From NCBI GenBank assembly GCA_015654475.1, contig JAATGV010000011.1, positions 60,045 through 124,044 of the forward strand: a stretch of 64,000 nucleotides of DNA, written 5' to 3'. The DNA is from Actinomycetales bacterium (GTDB lineage Bacteria; Actinomycetota; Actinomycetes; Actinomycetales; Microbacteriaceae). This document shows, piece after piece, positions 45,149 to 53,420 of the stretch. The position numbers were made by a program, and so were the translations under genes. Position 1 is the stretch's first letter, and each line of letters begins with the position of its first letter. The notes beneath the pieces were generated by a model. It was not told the origin of the DNA. It was given only the letters and a program-made list of their open reading frames with translations, and searched no databases.

Positions 45149-47926
45149 TCAGATCCTCTCTGCGTGAAGCTGTACGTGATCGGCTGATGCAGCCTCGGGC
45201 GGTGTGCAGTCGACAACCCGAATGTGGGATGAACCGAAAATGTCGTTTGCCAGTTCAGGGTGCTCACTCGTCATGACTACCGAGAGCGCAAGCTCGCCAG
45301 AGTCGATGCGGGCGAATAGTTGCGCAAGCGAAGACCGCGCCTCCGGCTCGCGCAACGTGTCGATGTCATCGATGAACAGTAGGCGTGGCTTCTTTGCAGG
45401 CACGCGAGCGATGTCGGCCGCTGCGTCTTGAGACGAACGGCACGCAATGTACATCGTCGAGCGTCGCACTGATGAGCTCTGTTCAGGCAAAACCAGGTCA
45501 AGGACCTTGGCCCGGCCGGCGTCCATCGCCATGCGGCCGGAGAGCATGAGCGAAATCGCACTCTTGCCGGAACCCCGTGCGCCCGTCAAAAGAACGAGCT
45601 CTCCCGGGCCCACTCGCAACGAGAAGCCGTCCACGATGCTGCCACGCGAACCACGTTTGCTCAAGTCCTCGACGGCGATGACACTTTCGTCGCCAGGCCA
45701 ATCGGCAAGCGCGCGCATGTGAGTCACGCCGGCGCCCTCGATATCCACAGAAGGCATGATGCGATCGAGCCACTTCGGCAGCCACCAGGCGTGTTTTCCC
45801 AGCAGCATCAATACAGCAGGCACAAGAGTCATCCGCACAATGAAAGCATCCACGAACACGCCGACGGCAAGGCCAAGGGCGATCGCCTTGATAGCGCCTT
45901 CGCCCTCAGGCACAAACGCGGCAAACACGGCGAACATGATCACCGCGGCGGCCGTCACCACCCGTGCGGAATCGACGAATCCCGACTCGACCGAGCGCTT
46001 CGCATCGCCCGAATGCACAAAATCCTCACGCATCCGAGACACAAGGAAGACCTCATAATCCATCGCCAATCCGAACAGAACGCCCATCAAAATAATGGGC
46101 ATGAAGCTGATCAACGGCCCAGTGGCCTCGATGTTGAGAAGCGAGGCGAACCATCCATGTTCGAATACAAGCGAGGTCACGCCAAACGCGGCGAGCACGC
46201 TCAAGAGGTACCCGACGGTGGCCTTAAGCGGTACCCAGATGGATCGGAATACGATCGCAAGCAAAATCAAAGACAATCCGGCCACAAAGATTCCGAATGG
46301 CAACAAGGCGTCGCCGAGCCTGTTCGACACGTCGATCTGCAACGCGGTCACACCCGTGACCTGAATGTCGACGCCAAGGGTCTCAGAAATCTGGGGAGCC
46401 ATCGCGCGCAGACGTTGCACCAAGTCGCTCGTCGCTGCATCGGAACCGGAGGTCGTGGGAACGAGTTGAATGATCGCTGTGTCTGCGTTGGCGTTTGGCG
46501 TTGCGAGCGCCACATATGAGACACCGTCGACTTTGGCTAGCGTATCGCTCAGGTCGGTCACCAAACCAAGCGGGTCGGTCGACTCGATGATGGATGCTGT
46601 GACAAGCAGTGGCGCATTCTGACCCGGTCCGAAATGCTCGGTGACAAGGTCGTAGGTCACTCGGGCGGGTGTTCCTGCCGCAGATTCGCCGTTTGTGGGA
46701 AGAGCAAGCCGCAAACTTTGTGCGGGTATTGCGAGCAAACCCAGCCCGACCACGATGACAACGATCGTCAGCGCGGGCACCTTGGTGGCAAACCGTACCC
46801 AACGGCGAGCAATCGGATGGTAGTCGTGCGCCGCGCCGTCGGCATTCCCTTGCCGCCGTCGCGACTGCGGCTCGGATCCCGCAGATTGCGACTTGCGCGT
46901 CTTGACCTTGGGCCGCAGCCGATCGCCAAACATGCCCATGATGGCAGGAAGCAGAGTCAACGCGATGATCACAGCGATGGCAACGCCCACTGCCGCGGCA
47001 ATCCCCATCACAGTGAGGAACGGAATGTTTGCAACGAACAGGCCAACGAGCGCAATGATCACCGTCAACCCTGCGAATACCACCGCCGAGCCTGCCGTGG
47101 CGACCGCAATGCCGGCCGACTCCTCCGGGTCGACACCATCACGCAACTGGTTGCGGTGCCGCGACAATATGAACAGCGCATAGTCGATGCCGACGGCAAG
47201 CCCGAGCATCAACGAGAGCAACGGGGTAGTGGACGAGACCGTTGAGAACACGGTAGCGAAGACGATGAGTGCCGTGGTCACGATCACACCGAGAATGGCG
47301 GTCACGAGAGGAACGCCGGCGGCAAGCATCGATCCGAAAGTCAATGCCAACACGACCAGAGCGACAACGAGTCCAAGAACTTCGGTGATGCTCAGTTGCA
47401 CGCCATTGATGCTGTAGGCATCGCCACCAGCGCTCGCCGTAGAGCCGGGGAACTGCGCCTGCAACTCGTTAGCGATGCGAGATATGTCGTCGGTCGTGGC
47501 GGTCGTCACCTCGCCGCGAGGCACATTCAATTGCACGGAGAGGATGAGCGCTTGCTTGTCATCGCTGATCAAACCTTTGACGGTATCGCCAAATGGATCT
47601 CCGACCGTGTCCACCTGGTCGAGCTTCTCCAACTCGGCAATGGAATCCTCGGTTGCCGCCTTTATTGCGCTCTCTTGTACCGAGTCTCCGTCGGGTGCGA
47701 CAAACACAAGTTGTGCAGACGATTGCGCCATCTGGGGCAATGTCACCGCAAGGCTATCGAGCGCAGTCTGCGCCTCAGTGCCCGGGATGGTGAACTTGTC
47801 TTCAAACCCTTTTCCAAAACTCAAGGCAGACGCGCCGACCAACACGAGTATCGCGATCCACAAGCCAACGATGAGGCCCTTACGGCGGTAGGCGAAGCGG
47901 CCGAGCGTGTAGAGAAAGCTGGACAT
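45149..47926 (-). CDS. MMPL/RND transporter fused to a C-terminal ABC-like ATPase domain
   Basis: 925 residues from ATG 47926 (MSSFLYTLGRF), with GAAAGG upstream. Residues 1-~720 are a complete MMPL transporter: two six-span bundles and two extracellular domains, with GIDYALFILSRHR and GLAMDYEVFLVSRMRED proton-relay regions. Residues ~745-925 are a nucleotide-binding domain with Walker A GARGSGKSA and Walker B LLFIDDID. An ABC signature LSGGQ is not visible; SSVRRSTMYIA and RVPAKKPRL occupy its place. RND pumps normally use only the proton gradient, so the extra ATPase domain is unusual. It is operonic with the YhgE gene. Confidence 0.88.
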   Translation of the reverse strand: MSSFLYTLGRFAYRRKGLIVGLWIAILVLVGASALSFGKGFEDKFTIPGTEAQTALDSLAVTLPQMAQSSAQLVFVAPDGDSVQESAIKAATEDSIAELEKLDQVDTVGDPFGDTVKGLISDDKQALILSVQLNVPRGEVTTATTDDISRIANELQAQFPGSTASAGGDAYSINGVQLSITEVLGLVVALVVLALTFGSMLAAGVPLVTAILGVIVTTALIVFATVFSTVSSTTPLLSLMLGLAVGIDYALFILSRHRNQLRDGVDPEESAGIAVATAGSAVVFAGLTVIIALVGLFVANIPFLTVMGIAAAVGVAIAVIIALTLLPAIMGMFGDRLRPKVKTRKSQSAGSEPQSRRRQGNADGAAHDYHPIARRWVRFATKVPALTIVVIVVGLGLLAIPAQSLRLALPTNGESAAGTPARVTYDLVTEHFGPGQNAPLLVTASIIESTDPLGLVTDLSDTLAKVDGVSYVALATPNANADTAIIQLVPTTSGSDAATSDLVQRLRAMAPQISETLGVDIQVTGVTALQIDVSNRLGDALLPFGIFVAGLSLILLAIVFRSIWVPLKATVGYLLSVLAAFGVTSLVFEHGWFASLLNIEATGPLISFMPIILMGVLFGLAMDYEVFLVSRMREDFVHSGDAKRSVESGFVDSARVVTAAAVIMFAVFAAFVPEGEGAIKAIALGLAVGVFVDAFIVRMTLVPAVLMLLGKHAWWLPKWLDRIMPSVDIEGAGVTHMRALADWPGDESVIAVEDLSKRGSRGSIVDGFSLRVGPGELVLLTGARGSGKSAISLMLSGRMAMDAGRAKVLDLVLPEQSSSVRRSTMYIACRSSQDAAADIARVPAKKPRLLFIDDIDTLREPEARSSLAQLFARIDSGELALSVVMTSEHPELANDIFGSSHIRVVDCTPPEAASADHVQLHAERI

Positions 47927-47968
47927 GTCTGACCTTTCGTGGCCGGTAATCTCTGTCTGAGCCGTGCA

Positions 47969-48000
47969 CAGGCTTGTCATATTACTGTGTAAGCCTTGTA
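47969..48000 (-). promoter_or_regulatory. Palindrome before the MMPL gene
   Basis: AGGCTT (47970-47975) and AAGCCT (47991-47996) form an inverted pair spaced by 15 bases around an AT-rich TAATAT-like -10 sequence. Its shape and position suggest a TetR-type operator for the mmpL-yhgE operon. No regulator gene is adjacent. Confidence 0.35.
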
Positions 48001-48156
48001 AAGAGCGGTGAAACCAGGCCCCTAAGGCGCCCTGATCTCTCCCGCCGTCTTTTAGGGCACAGACGCCGCGCAGGCCTGCTCTCGTGTGCCACAAATAACG
48101 AGAATGCTGCACACATTGAGGGTGGAGAGGCGGTCTGCCTCGATAGACTGGCCCGC

Positions 48157-49641
48157 ATGCCAGCACCATCGGTCGAGCACGTTAGCGGGCACTCGTCCGC
48201 GCACCTCAGGCGAGGAGTCGCCATGGTGCTCGCCGCCGCTGTCGGCCTGGTAACGGCGATAGCCGCTCCAGCGGCCCAGGCTACCGCAGGCACGGTGACT
48301 CAGATCGGTAACGTGCCTGTCTCGACAAGCGTCGCGATAACGACACGCACCTGCAGCGCGACCGCGATCGCCAACAACGCAGCGCTCAAAAATCTTCGTG
48401 TCACCGTGTACAGCGAGAACGACCTCGTAAACTCTCTGTTCGAAAAGGGGAGCACGACCACCGACTCCCAAGCCTCGGTGATGAAACTCGTCACCTCTGT
48501 CGTAGCGACAAAGGTGCTCGGCAACAACTATCGGTTCACCACGAAGGTGTACGCGACCAAAAAAACGGGAACCATCGTCATCGTCGGTGGAGGCGATCCC
48601 ACGCTGTCGAGTGCGGGAAAAACCGTGTACCCCGGTGCCGCCACCATGAAAACCCTCGCCCGCCAGATCAAATCCTGGGCCATCAAGAAAAAGGTGAAGA
48701 TCAAGCGCATCATCGTTGACACCAGCGCCTATGACTCGGCCAACCTCAAGGGGCCGTGGGACAACGCCGACATCAAGGTCGGGTATGTTTCGCGCATCTC
48801 GGCGCTCATGGTCGACGGCGATCGAGCGGTGTCCACCTCGCGCACGTCGCCGCGCAGCAGTGCTCCGGCCAAAACCGCAGCCGCCGCATTCCGTTCGGCC
48901 GTGTTCTCGGCGCTGAACACGTCATCGACGCCGAAGGCCGTCAAGGTGAGTAAGAAGTCGGCCATCTCCGTCAGCTACGGAAAGGTGGCGAAAAAGGCCG
49001 CGATCGCCAGTGTCTCAAGCCAACCGCTCAGCAAATTGTTGACCCAGATGCTGCCATACTCGGACAACACTCTTTCCGAAGCCCTTGCCATTCGCGTCAC
49101 CAAGACCGTGACGGGCAAAGCCTCATACGCACAGGTCAACAAGGCTTACCATACGGTGCTCTCGAGCCTCGGCATCGCGGCGGCCGGCATGCACTTTGCA
49201 GACGGATCCGGCATGAGCAAGAGCGATCGCATGAGCACCCGATTCTTGGCACGACTCGTGCCTATCGTGTACACCAATCCCTCGTACTCCAAAATCGTGT
49301 CGGCGATGCCCGTCGTTGGCAAAGTGGGCACGCTCGCATCGAAGAGCAGGTTCGCCACCTCTCGCTCGTATTCGGCATCCAGGAACGACCAGATCGCGGC
49401 AGCCAAGAAGCGCGGCCACATTGTGGCCAAAGACGGTTTCCTTTACGGCCTGCTCAGCTTGACTGGCACGCTCACTGCCGCGGATGGCACGCGACTCTAC
49501 TTTTCTGTGGTCACCATTGACGGGAAGTTCTATCGAACCAGTTCCGGACTCAAGTCGTATTCATCGACTTATCCGATGCTCGACTACCTGGTTTCCCGGT
49601 TTTACACCTGCGGTTCAAATCTCGCCGCCTACGGGTCATAA
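48157..49641 (+). CDS. dacB: D-Ala-D-Ala carboxypeptidase/endopeptidase, PBP4 (S13) type
   Basis: 494 residues, ATG at 48157; TAGACT a few bases upstream could be the -10 of a nearly leaderless transcript. A signal peptide (about 23-47) is followed by the S13 domain. Motifs: SxxK as ASVMKL, SxN as SDNTLSE, and the third motif as AKDGFLYGLLSLTG, where the usual KTG is KDG. GGGDPTL and FADGSGMSKSDR are well conserved. It trims or cuts peptidoglycan outside the membrane; the KDG change may alter activity. Many Lys/Ser residues give the mature protein a high charge. Confidence 0.88.
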   Translation: MPAPSVEHVSGHSSAHLRRGVAMVLAAAVGLVTAIAAPAAQATAGTVTQIGNVPVSTSVAITTRTCSATAIANNAALKNLRVTVYSENDLVNSLFEKGSTTTDSQASVMKLVTSVVATKVLGNNYRFTTKVYATKKTGTIVIVGGGDPTLSSAGKTVYPGAATMKTLARQIKSWAIKKKVKIKRIIVDTSAYDSANLKGPWDNADIKVGYVSRISALMVDGDRAVSTSRTSPRSSAPAKTAAAAFRSAVFSALNTSSTPKAVKVSKKSAISVSYGKVAKKAAIASVSSQPLSKLLTQMLPYSDNTLSEALAIRVTKTVTGKASYAQVNKAYHTVLSSLGIAAAGMHFADGSGMSKSDRMSTRFLARLVPIVYTNPSYSKIVSAMPVVGKVGTLASKSRFATSRSYSASRNDQIAAAKKRGHIVAKDGFLYGLLSLTGTLTAADGTRLYFSVVTIDGKFYRTSSGLKSYSSTYPMLDYLVSRFYTCGSNLAAYGS

Positions 49642-49644
49642 AGT

Positions 49645-50214
49645 GTGGGGCCACCATTGAGTGCTGACGACGCGATCATCCATTCCTGCCATCTTGCCCG
49701 CATGGACCCGACCGACCTATACGGCATCCTGCGGGTCAGGCAAGACGTGTTCATCGTTGAACAGGACTGCGCATACCCAGACATCGATGGCATCGATCTG
49801 CACCCGGAAACCATTCAGCATTGGATCAGCGACCACACAGGCGTCGTATCGACCATGCGATCGTATGTCGTCGGAGCGGTCGAGGAGCAGAGTGCGATGG
49901 ATGCCACCGGTGCAATGGATGTGGCGCTCGGCAGGCAGGATGGCTCAGCGGCAATCCCGGGCATCGTCTACATCGGCCGTGTATCCACCCACCCGCGAGC
50001 CAGGCATCGCGGGTACAGCAGGCGGCTTATGGACACCGCCATCGCGCGCCTCACAGACGACTACCCAAGCGCATCCATCCACATCGGCGCCCAAGCATAT
50101 TTGCAGGCTTGGTACGAGACGTTCGGATACCGCGTCAGTGGCGACGGCTATCTGGAAGACGGCATCGCACATGTGCCCATGACTCTTCTGCGTGACGGTG
50201 TTGGCGATGTTTGA
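49645..50214 (+). CDS. GNAT N-acetyltransferase, ElaA-like
   Basis: 189 residues. The N-terminus DLYGILRVRQDVFIVEQDCAYPDIDGID is the ElaA signature, and IGRVSTHPRARHRGYSRRLM is the acetyl-CoA-binding motif A (Q/RxxGxG/A form RHRGYS). GTG at 49645, directly after dacB. The end overlaps the next Nudix gene. The substrate is unknown. Confidence 0.88.
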   Translation: MGPPLSADDAIIHSCHLARMDPTDLYGILRVRQDVFIVEQDCAYPDIDGIDLHPETIQHWISDHTGVVSTMRSYVVGAVEEQSAMDATGAMDVALGRQDGSAAIPGIVYIGRVSTHPRARHRGYSRRLMDTAIARLTDDYPSASIHIGAQAYLQAWYETFGYRVSGDGYLEDGIAHVPMTLLRDGVGDV

Positions 50215-50674
50215 CGTCTGCCTCGCCATCATCCATGACGACCGGGGCCGGGTGCTTCTTGGCACCAAGATGCGGGGCATCGGCATGGGCAATGTGGTCG
50301 GCGTCGGTGGCAAGCTCGAAGCAGGAGAGACTCCGGTGGAGGCGCTCGTGCGCGAAGTGTGGGAAGAGTCAGGGCTGCATCTGGATGCCGCCGATCTGAC
50401 CGCGGCGGCTGTGATCGAGTACACATTTCCGGCGCGCGCGGAATGGAGTCAGAGGTCATACGTTTTTACGGCGTCGCTGCCAGAGGGTGCCGTCGCCGTC
50501 TCGAGCGATGAACTTTCGCTCGAGTGGTTTGATGCGCCGCCCTACGAGCGGATGTGGGCGGATGCACGGGAGTGGCTTCCCCGCGTCTTGTCCGGCGAAG
50601 TGCTCGATGCCTCTTTCGAGTTTGCGGAGGACAACGCGACGGTCGCCTCGTGGAGCATCCGGGTGCGCACATGA
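50207..50674 (+). CDS. Nudix hydrolase, MTH1/8-oxo-dGTP-diphosphatase-like
   Basis: 155 residues from ATG 50207 (MFDVCLAIIHDD); a GTG at 50192 is an alternative. The Nudix box GKLEAGETPVEALVREVWEESGL is intact. The pattern of LLGTKMRGIGMGNVVGVGGKLE resembles MTH1-type enzymes that clear oxidised purine nucleotides. It overlaps the GNAT stop by 8 bases. Confidence 0.85.
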   Translation: MFDVCLAIIHDDRGRVLLGTKMRGIGMGNVVGVGGKLEAGETPVEALVREVWEESGLHLDAADLTAAAVIEYTFPARAEWSQRSYVFTASLPEGAVAVSSDELSLEWFDAPPYERMWADAREWLPRVLSGEVLDASFEFAEDNATVASWSIRVRT

Positions 50675-50817
50675 TCCTGGGCGGCCTGGACGGCCTCGAC
50701 GGCCTGGACCGCCGAGGCAACGGATGCTGGCGCGACGTCGCGACTTCGCGATCCGGCAACAAGTCAACCGGCCAAGAAGTGTGGGCGGATACGCGACTCC
50801 CTGCTAATGTGTCTTGA
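50671..50817 (+). CDS. Possible 48-residue small ORF
   Basis: The ATG overlaps the Nudix stop as ATGA. The start of the product carries GGLDGLDGLD repeats and the rest is unremarkable. It ends inside the terC riboswitch P1 stem, which argues against a gene. Kept only as a weak candidate. Confidence 0.15.
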   Translation: MILGGLDGLDGLDRRGNGCWRDVATSRSGNKSTGQEVWADTRLPANVS

Positions 50818-50926
50818 GCGAAGGGGAGTATCCCAGGTATCCATGTTCGTCAGTACGGTGCGCTTTGCGCGCTCGGGCTTGGACGCAGATGCACGAGGCG
50901 TCGGCGGGGAAAGACTTTCGAGACAC
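50809..50926 (+). ncRNA. yybP-ykoY manganese riboswitch upstream of terC
   Basis: The leader has the motif features: GAAGGGGAGTA at 50819-50829, TTCGTCAGTACG at 50845-50856, a GCGC hairpin (CGCTTTGCG), GGGCTTGGACGC, and the closing GGGGAAAGACTTTCG at 50907-50921. The outer P1 pairs GTGTCTTGA (50809-50817) with TCGAGACAC (50918-50926). Its place 26 bases before a TerC-family gene is the classic context for the Mn2+-sensing class. Confidence 0.85.
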
Positions 50927-50952
50927 ACTCATATCTGGAAGGCTTCGCGCTG

Positions 50953-51948
50953 ATGACTCTTATACCCGCATGGTTTGAAATCTCATCCATGGTGGTGCTG
51001 CTCGCGATCCTCGCATTCGATCTCGTCCTGGCGCTGAAACGGCCGCACATCCCGAGCATGCGTGAGGCAACAGCATGGATCGCTGTGTACATTGTCCTGG
51101 CGCTGATATTTGCGGGGCTTTTGGCCGCGATCGGCGATGCGCAGCATGCGGGGGAGTTCATTGCTGGCTGGCTGACGGAGTACAGCCTCAGCATTGACAA
51201 CATTTTCGTGTTCGTGCTCATTCTTGCTCGGTTCAAAGTGCCGAAGAAGATGCAGCAGGAGATCTTGATGATCGGCATCATCATCGCTTTGGTGCTTCGA
51301 GGCATTTTCATTCTGCTCGGGGCGGCTCTCATCGAGCAGTTCAGCTGGATTTTCTACATCTTTGGCGCATGGCTGGTCTGGACCGCCATCCAGCAGACCA
51401 GGAGTGGCAACGAGGACGAGGTCAAGGACAACATTTTTGTGCGCTTGATGAAGCGCCGCGGAAACTTCACCGAAGAATACAGTGGCATGGCGGTGCGAGT
51501 TGTCGAGGGCAGCCGCAAATTGTGGACACCGGTTGCCATTGTGATCGTTTCGCTTGGCAGCACAGATTTACTTTTTGCCTTGGATTCGATTCCCGCGATC
51601 TTCGGCATCACGCAAAGCCCCTTCCTCGTGTTCGCGGCGAACGTGTTCGCGCTGATGGGGCTGAGGCAGCTGTATTTCCTGCTTGGCGGGCTTCTCGAGA
51701 AACTCGAATATCTGCACTATGGCATCGCGTTCATCCTCGCGTTTATCGGCGTCAAGCTTGTGTTCCATGCGTTGCACGTGAACGAGTTGCCATTCATCAA
51801 CGGTGGGCACCCTGTGGAATGGGCGCCGGATATTTCGACGGTGTTCTCGCTTGCCGTGATCGTTTGCTCGATGGCGGTTGCCACGATCGCGAGCCTAATC
51901 AAGGTGCGTCGCGATCGCGGTCGGTTGCCAGACGTGCGCCCGCGCTAG
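50953..51948 (+). CDS. terC: TerC/Alx-family metal exporter
   Basis: A 331-residue integral membrane protein with about eight spans. It has the hallmark SLSIDNIFVFVLIL (near residues 80-93) and STDLLFALDSIPAIFGIT (near 204-221), whose acidic residues in the membrane bind metal. ATG at 50953 after GGAAGG. The Mn2+ riboswitch upstream makes manganese export or Mn loading of secreted enzymes the likely role. Confidence 0.93.
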   Translation: MTLIPAWFEISSMVVLLAILAFDLVLALKRPHIPSMREATAWIAVYIVLALIFAGLLAAIGDAQHAGEFIAGWLTEYSLSIDNIFVFVLILARFKVPKKMQQEILMIGIIIALVLRGIFILLGAALIEQFSWIFYIFGAWLVWTAIQQTRSGNEDEVKDNIFVRLMKRRGNFTEEYSGMAVRVVEGSRKLWTPVAIVIVSLGSTDLLFALDSIPAIFGITQSPFLVFAANVFALMGLRQLYFLLGGLLEKLEYLHYGIAFILAFIGVKLVFHALHVNELPFINGGHPVEWAPDISTVFSLAVIVCSMAVATIASLIKVRRDRGRLPDVRPR

Positions 51949-52118
51949 CGCGGTCCCGGGGCCCCGCCTGCGCGCCCCGCCGTCCTCGTCTCGCCGTCCG
52001 GCGCCGCCGTTCCCCGTTCCGCCCGGCCGCCGGGGCGCTCGTCCCCCCCCCCTGGTTGTCCTCGCCCCCCCCTGCTGGCGGTCCCGTCCCACGCTGCCCC
52101 CTGAGCCCAGGTTCCGCA

Positions 52119-52151
52119 GGCAACTTCGCGGATACTTTTGGCGACACGCCG
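52119..52151 (+). repeat. Inverted repeat, left arm, of DUF559 unit
   Basis: 33 bases that are the exact reverse complement of 53326-53358. Similarity continues inward for about 18 more bases (ATCCGTGG..AAGTT). A degenerate copy of the core GCAACTTCGCGGAYACTTTT recurs near 52477-52496 inside the 5' part of the enclosed gene. Confidence 0.9.
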
Positions 52152-52200
52152 TAATCCGTGGGCGAAGTTGCCTCCGAATGCACGATCGTGGCCAAAGTTG

Positions 52201-52265
52201 TGTGGGTGTGGGTGTGGGTGTGGGTGTGGGTGTGGGTGTGGGTGTGGGTGTGGGTGTGGGTGTGG
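52201..52265 (+). repeat. (TGTGGG)10 hexanucleotide array
   Basis: Ten perfect TGTGGG units (52201-52260) plus a partial one. G-triplets every six bases could form a G-quadruplex on the + strand. The array is noncoding and may vary in length by slippage. Confidence 0.95.
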
Positions 52266-52420
52266 CCCGGTTCGGGCGCATGGACGCGCAACGGAGACGC
52301 ACGTGTTTCCGGACGCCCTAACTTGGCACATTCATCCACAGCCCGCAGAAATGCCCACGTTGTTCAGATTTACCGATCCGGCAGCGTTGACCCCCGTCAA
52401 AAACTCCTTGAATTGTCGGT

Positions 52421-53245
52421 ATGGATATCCCAAACGACCCGTTAGCTCCATTCGCTGGCCTCGCCCGGGTTGCGCAACTTCGCGGACACTTTTCTCGAAG
52501 TGCGATTGACCGCCCACCATTCCGGCACATTGCGTACGGGTGGCGCTCCACTCAGCCGGACCACCCCGGAATCGCGGCGGTAAAGGCCGGCGGCAGGCTG
52601 ACGTGTGTGTCGGCCGCACGAACCTATGGATTCTGGGTGCGGCCCGCCTCCGTAGACGTGCTTCACCTCCACCTGGACCACAATCGTGGGCCGGCTCGAC
52701 ATCCAAGCGGCGCGGTGATCCATCGACATGCAGATAAGTTCCGGCCACCGGCGGCCTCGGCGATCTGGCGCGACACGGTGCATGGCACGATCGCATCCAT
52801 TGTCCGTTGCCAGAGTCTCGACGATGCGGTAGCCACGATCGACTCCGCCCTCAATCAAGGCGCATTGAAGGTGCAGGATGTGGATGCCGTGCTCGCCTCC
52901 CTCCCGTCGCGATTTCGCGTGATCTCTGAGTTGGTGGATGAGCGGGCGGAGTCGGGTTTGGAGTCGTTGGTGCGATTGAAGTTGCGCAGGATGGGTTTGA
53001 GTGTGCGTTCGCAGGTGCAGATTCGCGGATTGGGGCGTGTTGATCTTCTTGTGCAGGGAAGCGTGATTGTCGAGTTGGATGGCGAACGATTTCATTCTGA
53101 TCGGGATGCGTTCGCGCGTGACAGGCATCGTGATGCGGTTGCCGCAGTGTTCGGGTACCGGAGGCTAAGGTTTAGCGGCCGTCAGGTCTTGTTTGATGAA
53201 GCGTTGGTCGATGCGGCGCTGCGTGCCACGTTTTCCGGGTGGTGA
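52421..53245 (+). CDS. DUF559/VSR-type endonuclease-like protein
   Basis: 274 residues. The N-terminal ~110 resemble the AbiEi-like helical part seen in actinobacterial DUF559 proteins. The C-terminal ~110 are a VSR/PD-(D/E)xK-like fold: ESGLESLVRLKLRRMG, IRGLGRVDLLV and VIVELDGERFH with the acidic triad, then RDRHRDAVAAVFGYRRLRF. The gene lies within a pair of long inverted repeats, and its 5' codons overlap a copy of the repeat core. Similar genes are scattered, often orphan, in Microbacteriaceae; nuclease activity is inferred. The ATG at 52421 has no clear ribosome-binding site. Confidence 0.75.
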   Translation: MDIPNDPLAPFAGLARVAQLRGHFSRSAIDRPPFRHIAYGWRSTQPDHPGIAAVKAGGRLTCVSAARTYGFWVRPASVDVLHLHLDHNRGPARHPSGAVIHRHADKFRPPAASAIWRDTVHGTIASIVRCQSLDDAVATIDSALNQGALKVQDVDAVLASLPSRFRVISELVDERAESGLESLVRLKLRRMGLSVRSQVQIRGLGRVDLLVQGSVIVELDGERFHSDRDAFARDRHRDAVAAVFGYRRLRFSGRQVLFDEALVDAALRATFSGW

Positions 53246-53420
53246 AACTGGGCTCCTGTGGGTGGATGTGAGTCGGGAAGTTTGGCCACGGATGTGCCGT
53301 TGCGTGCGACTTTGGCCACGGATCGCGGCGTGTCGCCAAAAGTATCCGCGAAGTTGCCAGGCCTGCCAAAAGCCTGCCAGGCCTGCCAAGTATCGCGCCT
53401 CGCCGCGTCTTTCCGGGGCG
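53246..53420. other. Repeat cluster after DUF559 gene
   Basis: Holds two direct copies of TTTGGCCACGGAT (53281-53293, 53311-53323), the right inverted arm (53326-53358) and short GGCCTGCCA repeats (53360-53390). No gene is seen. Confidence 0.6.
53326..53358 (-). repeat. Inverted repeat, right arm, of DUF559 unit
   Basis: Exact reverse complement of 52119-52151. The pair encloses about 1.17 kb, including the hexanucleotide array and the DUF559 gene. Confidence 0.9.

Larger units (their letters stand above)
51949..52420. other. Low-complexity noncoding gap after terC
   Basis: About 470 bases without a gene. 51949-52105 is extremely C-rich on the + strand, with runs of 10 C (52043-52052) and 8 C (52065-52072). 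It is followed by an inverted-repeat arm (52119-52151) and a (TGTGGG)10 array. Confidence 0.6.

Noticed and set aside
52201..52265. Telomere-like or CRISPR-like array
   Set aside because: A pure hexanucleotide repeat without spacers, cas genes or a replicon end nearby.
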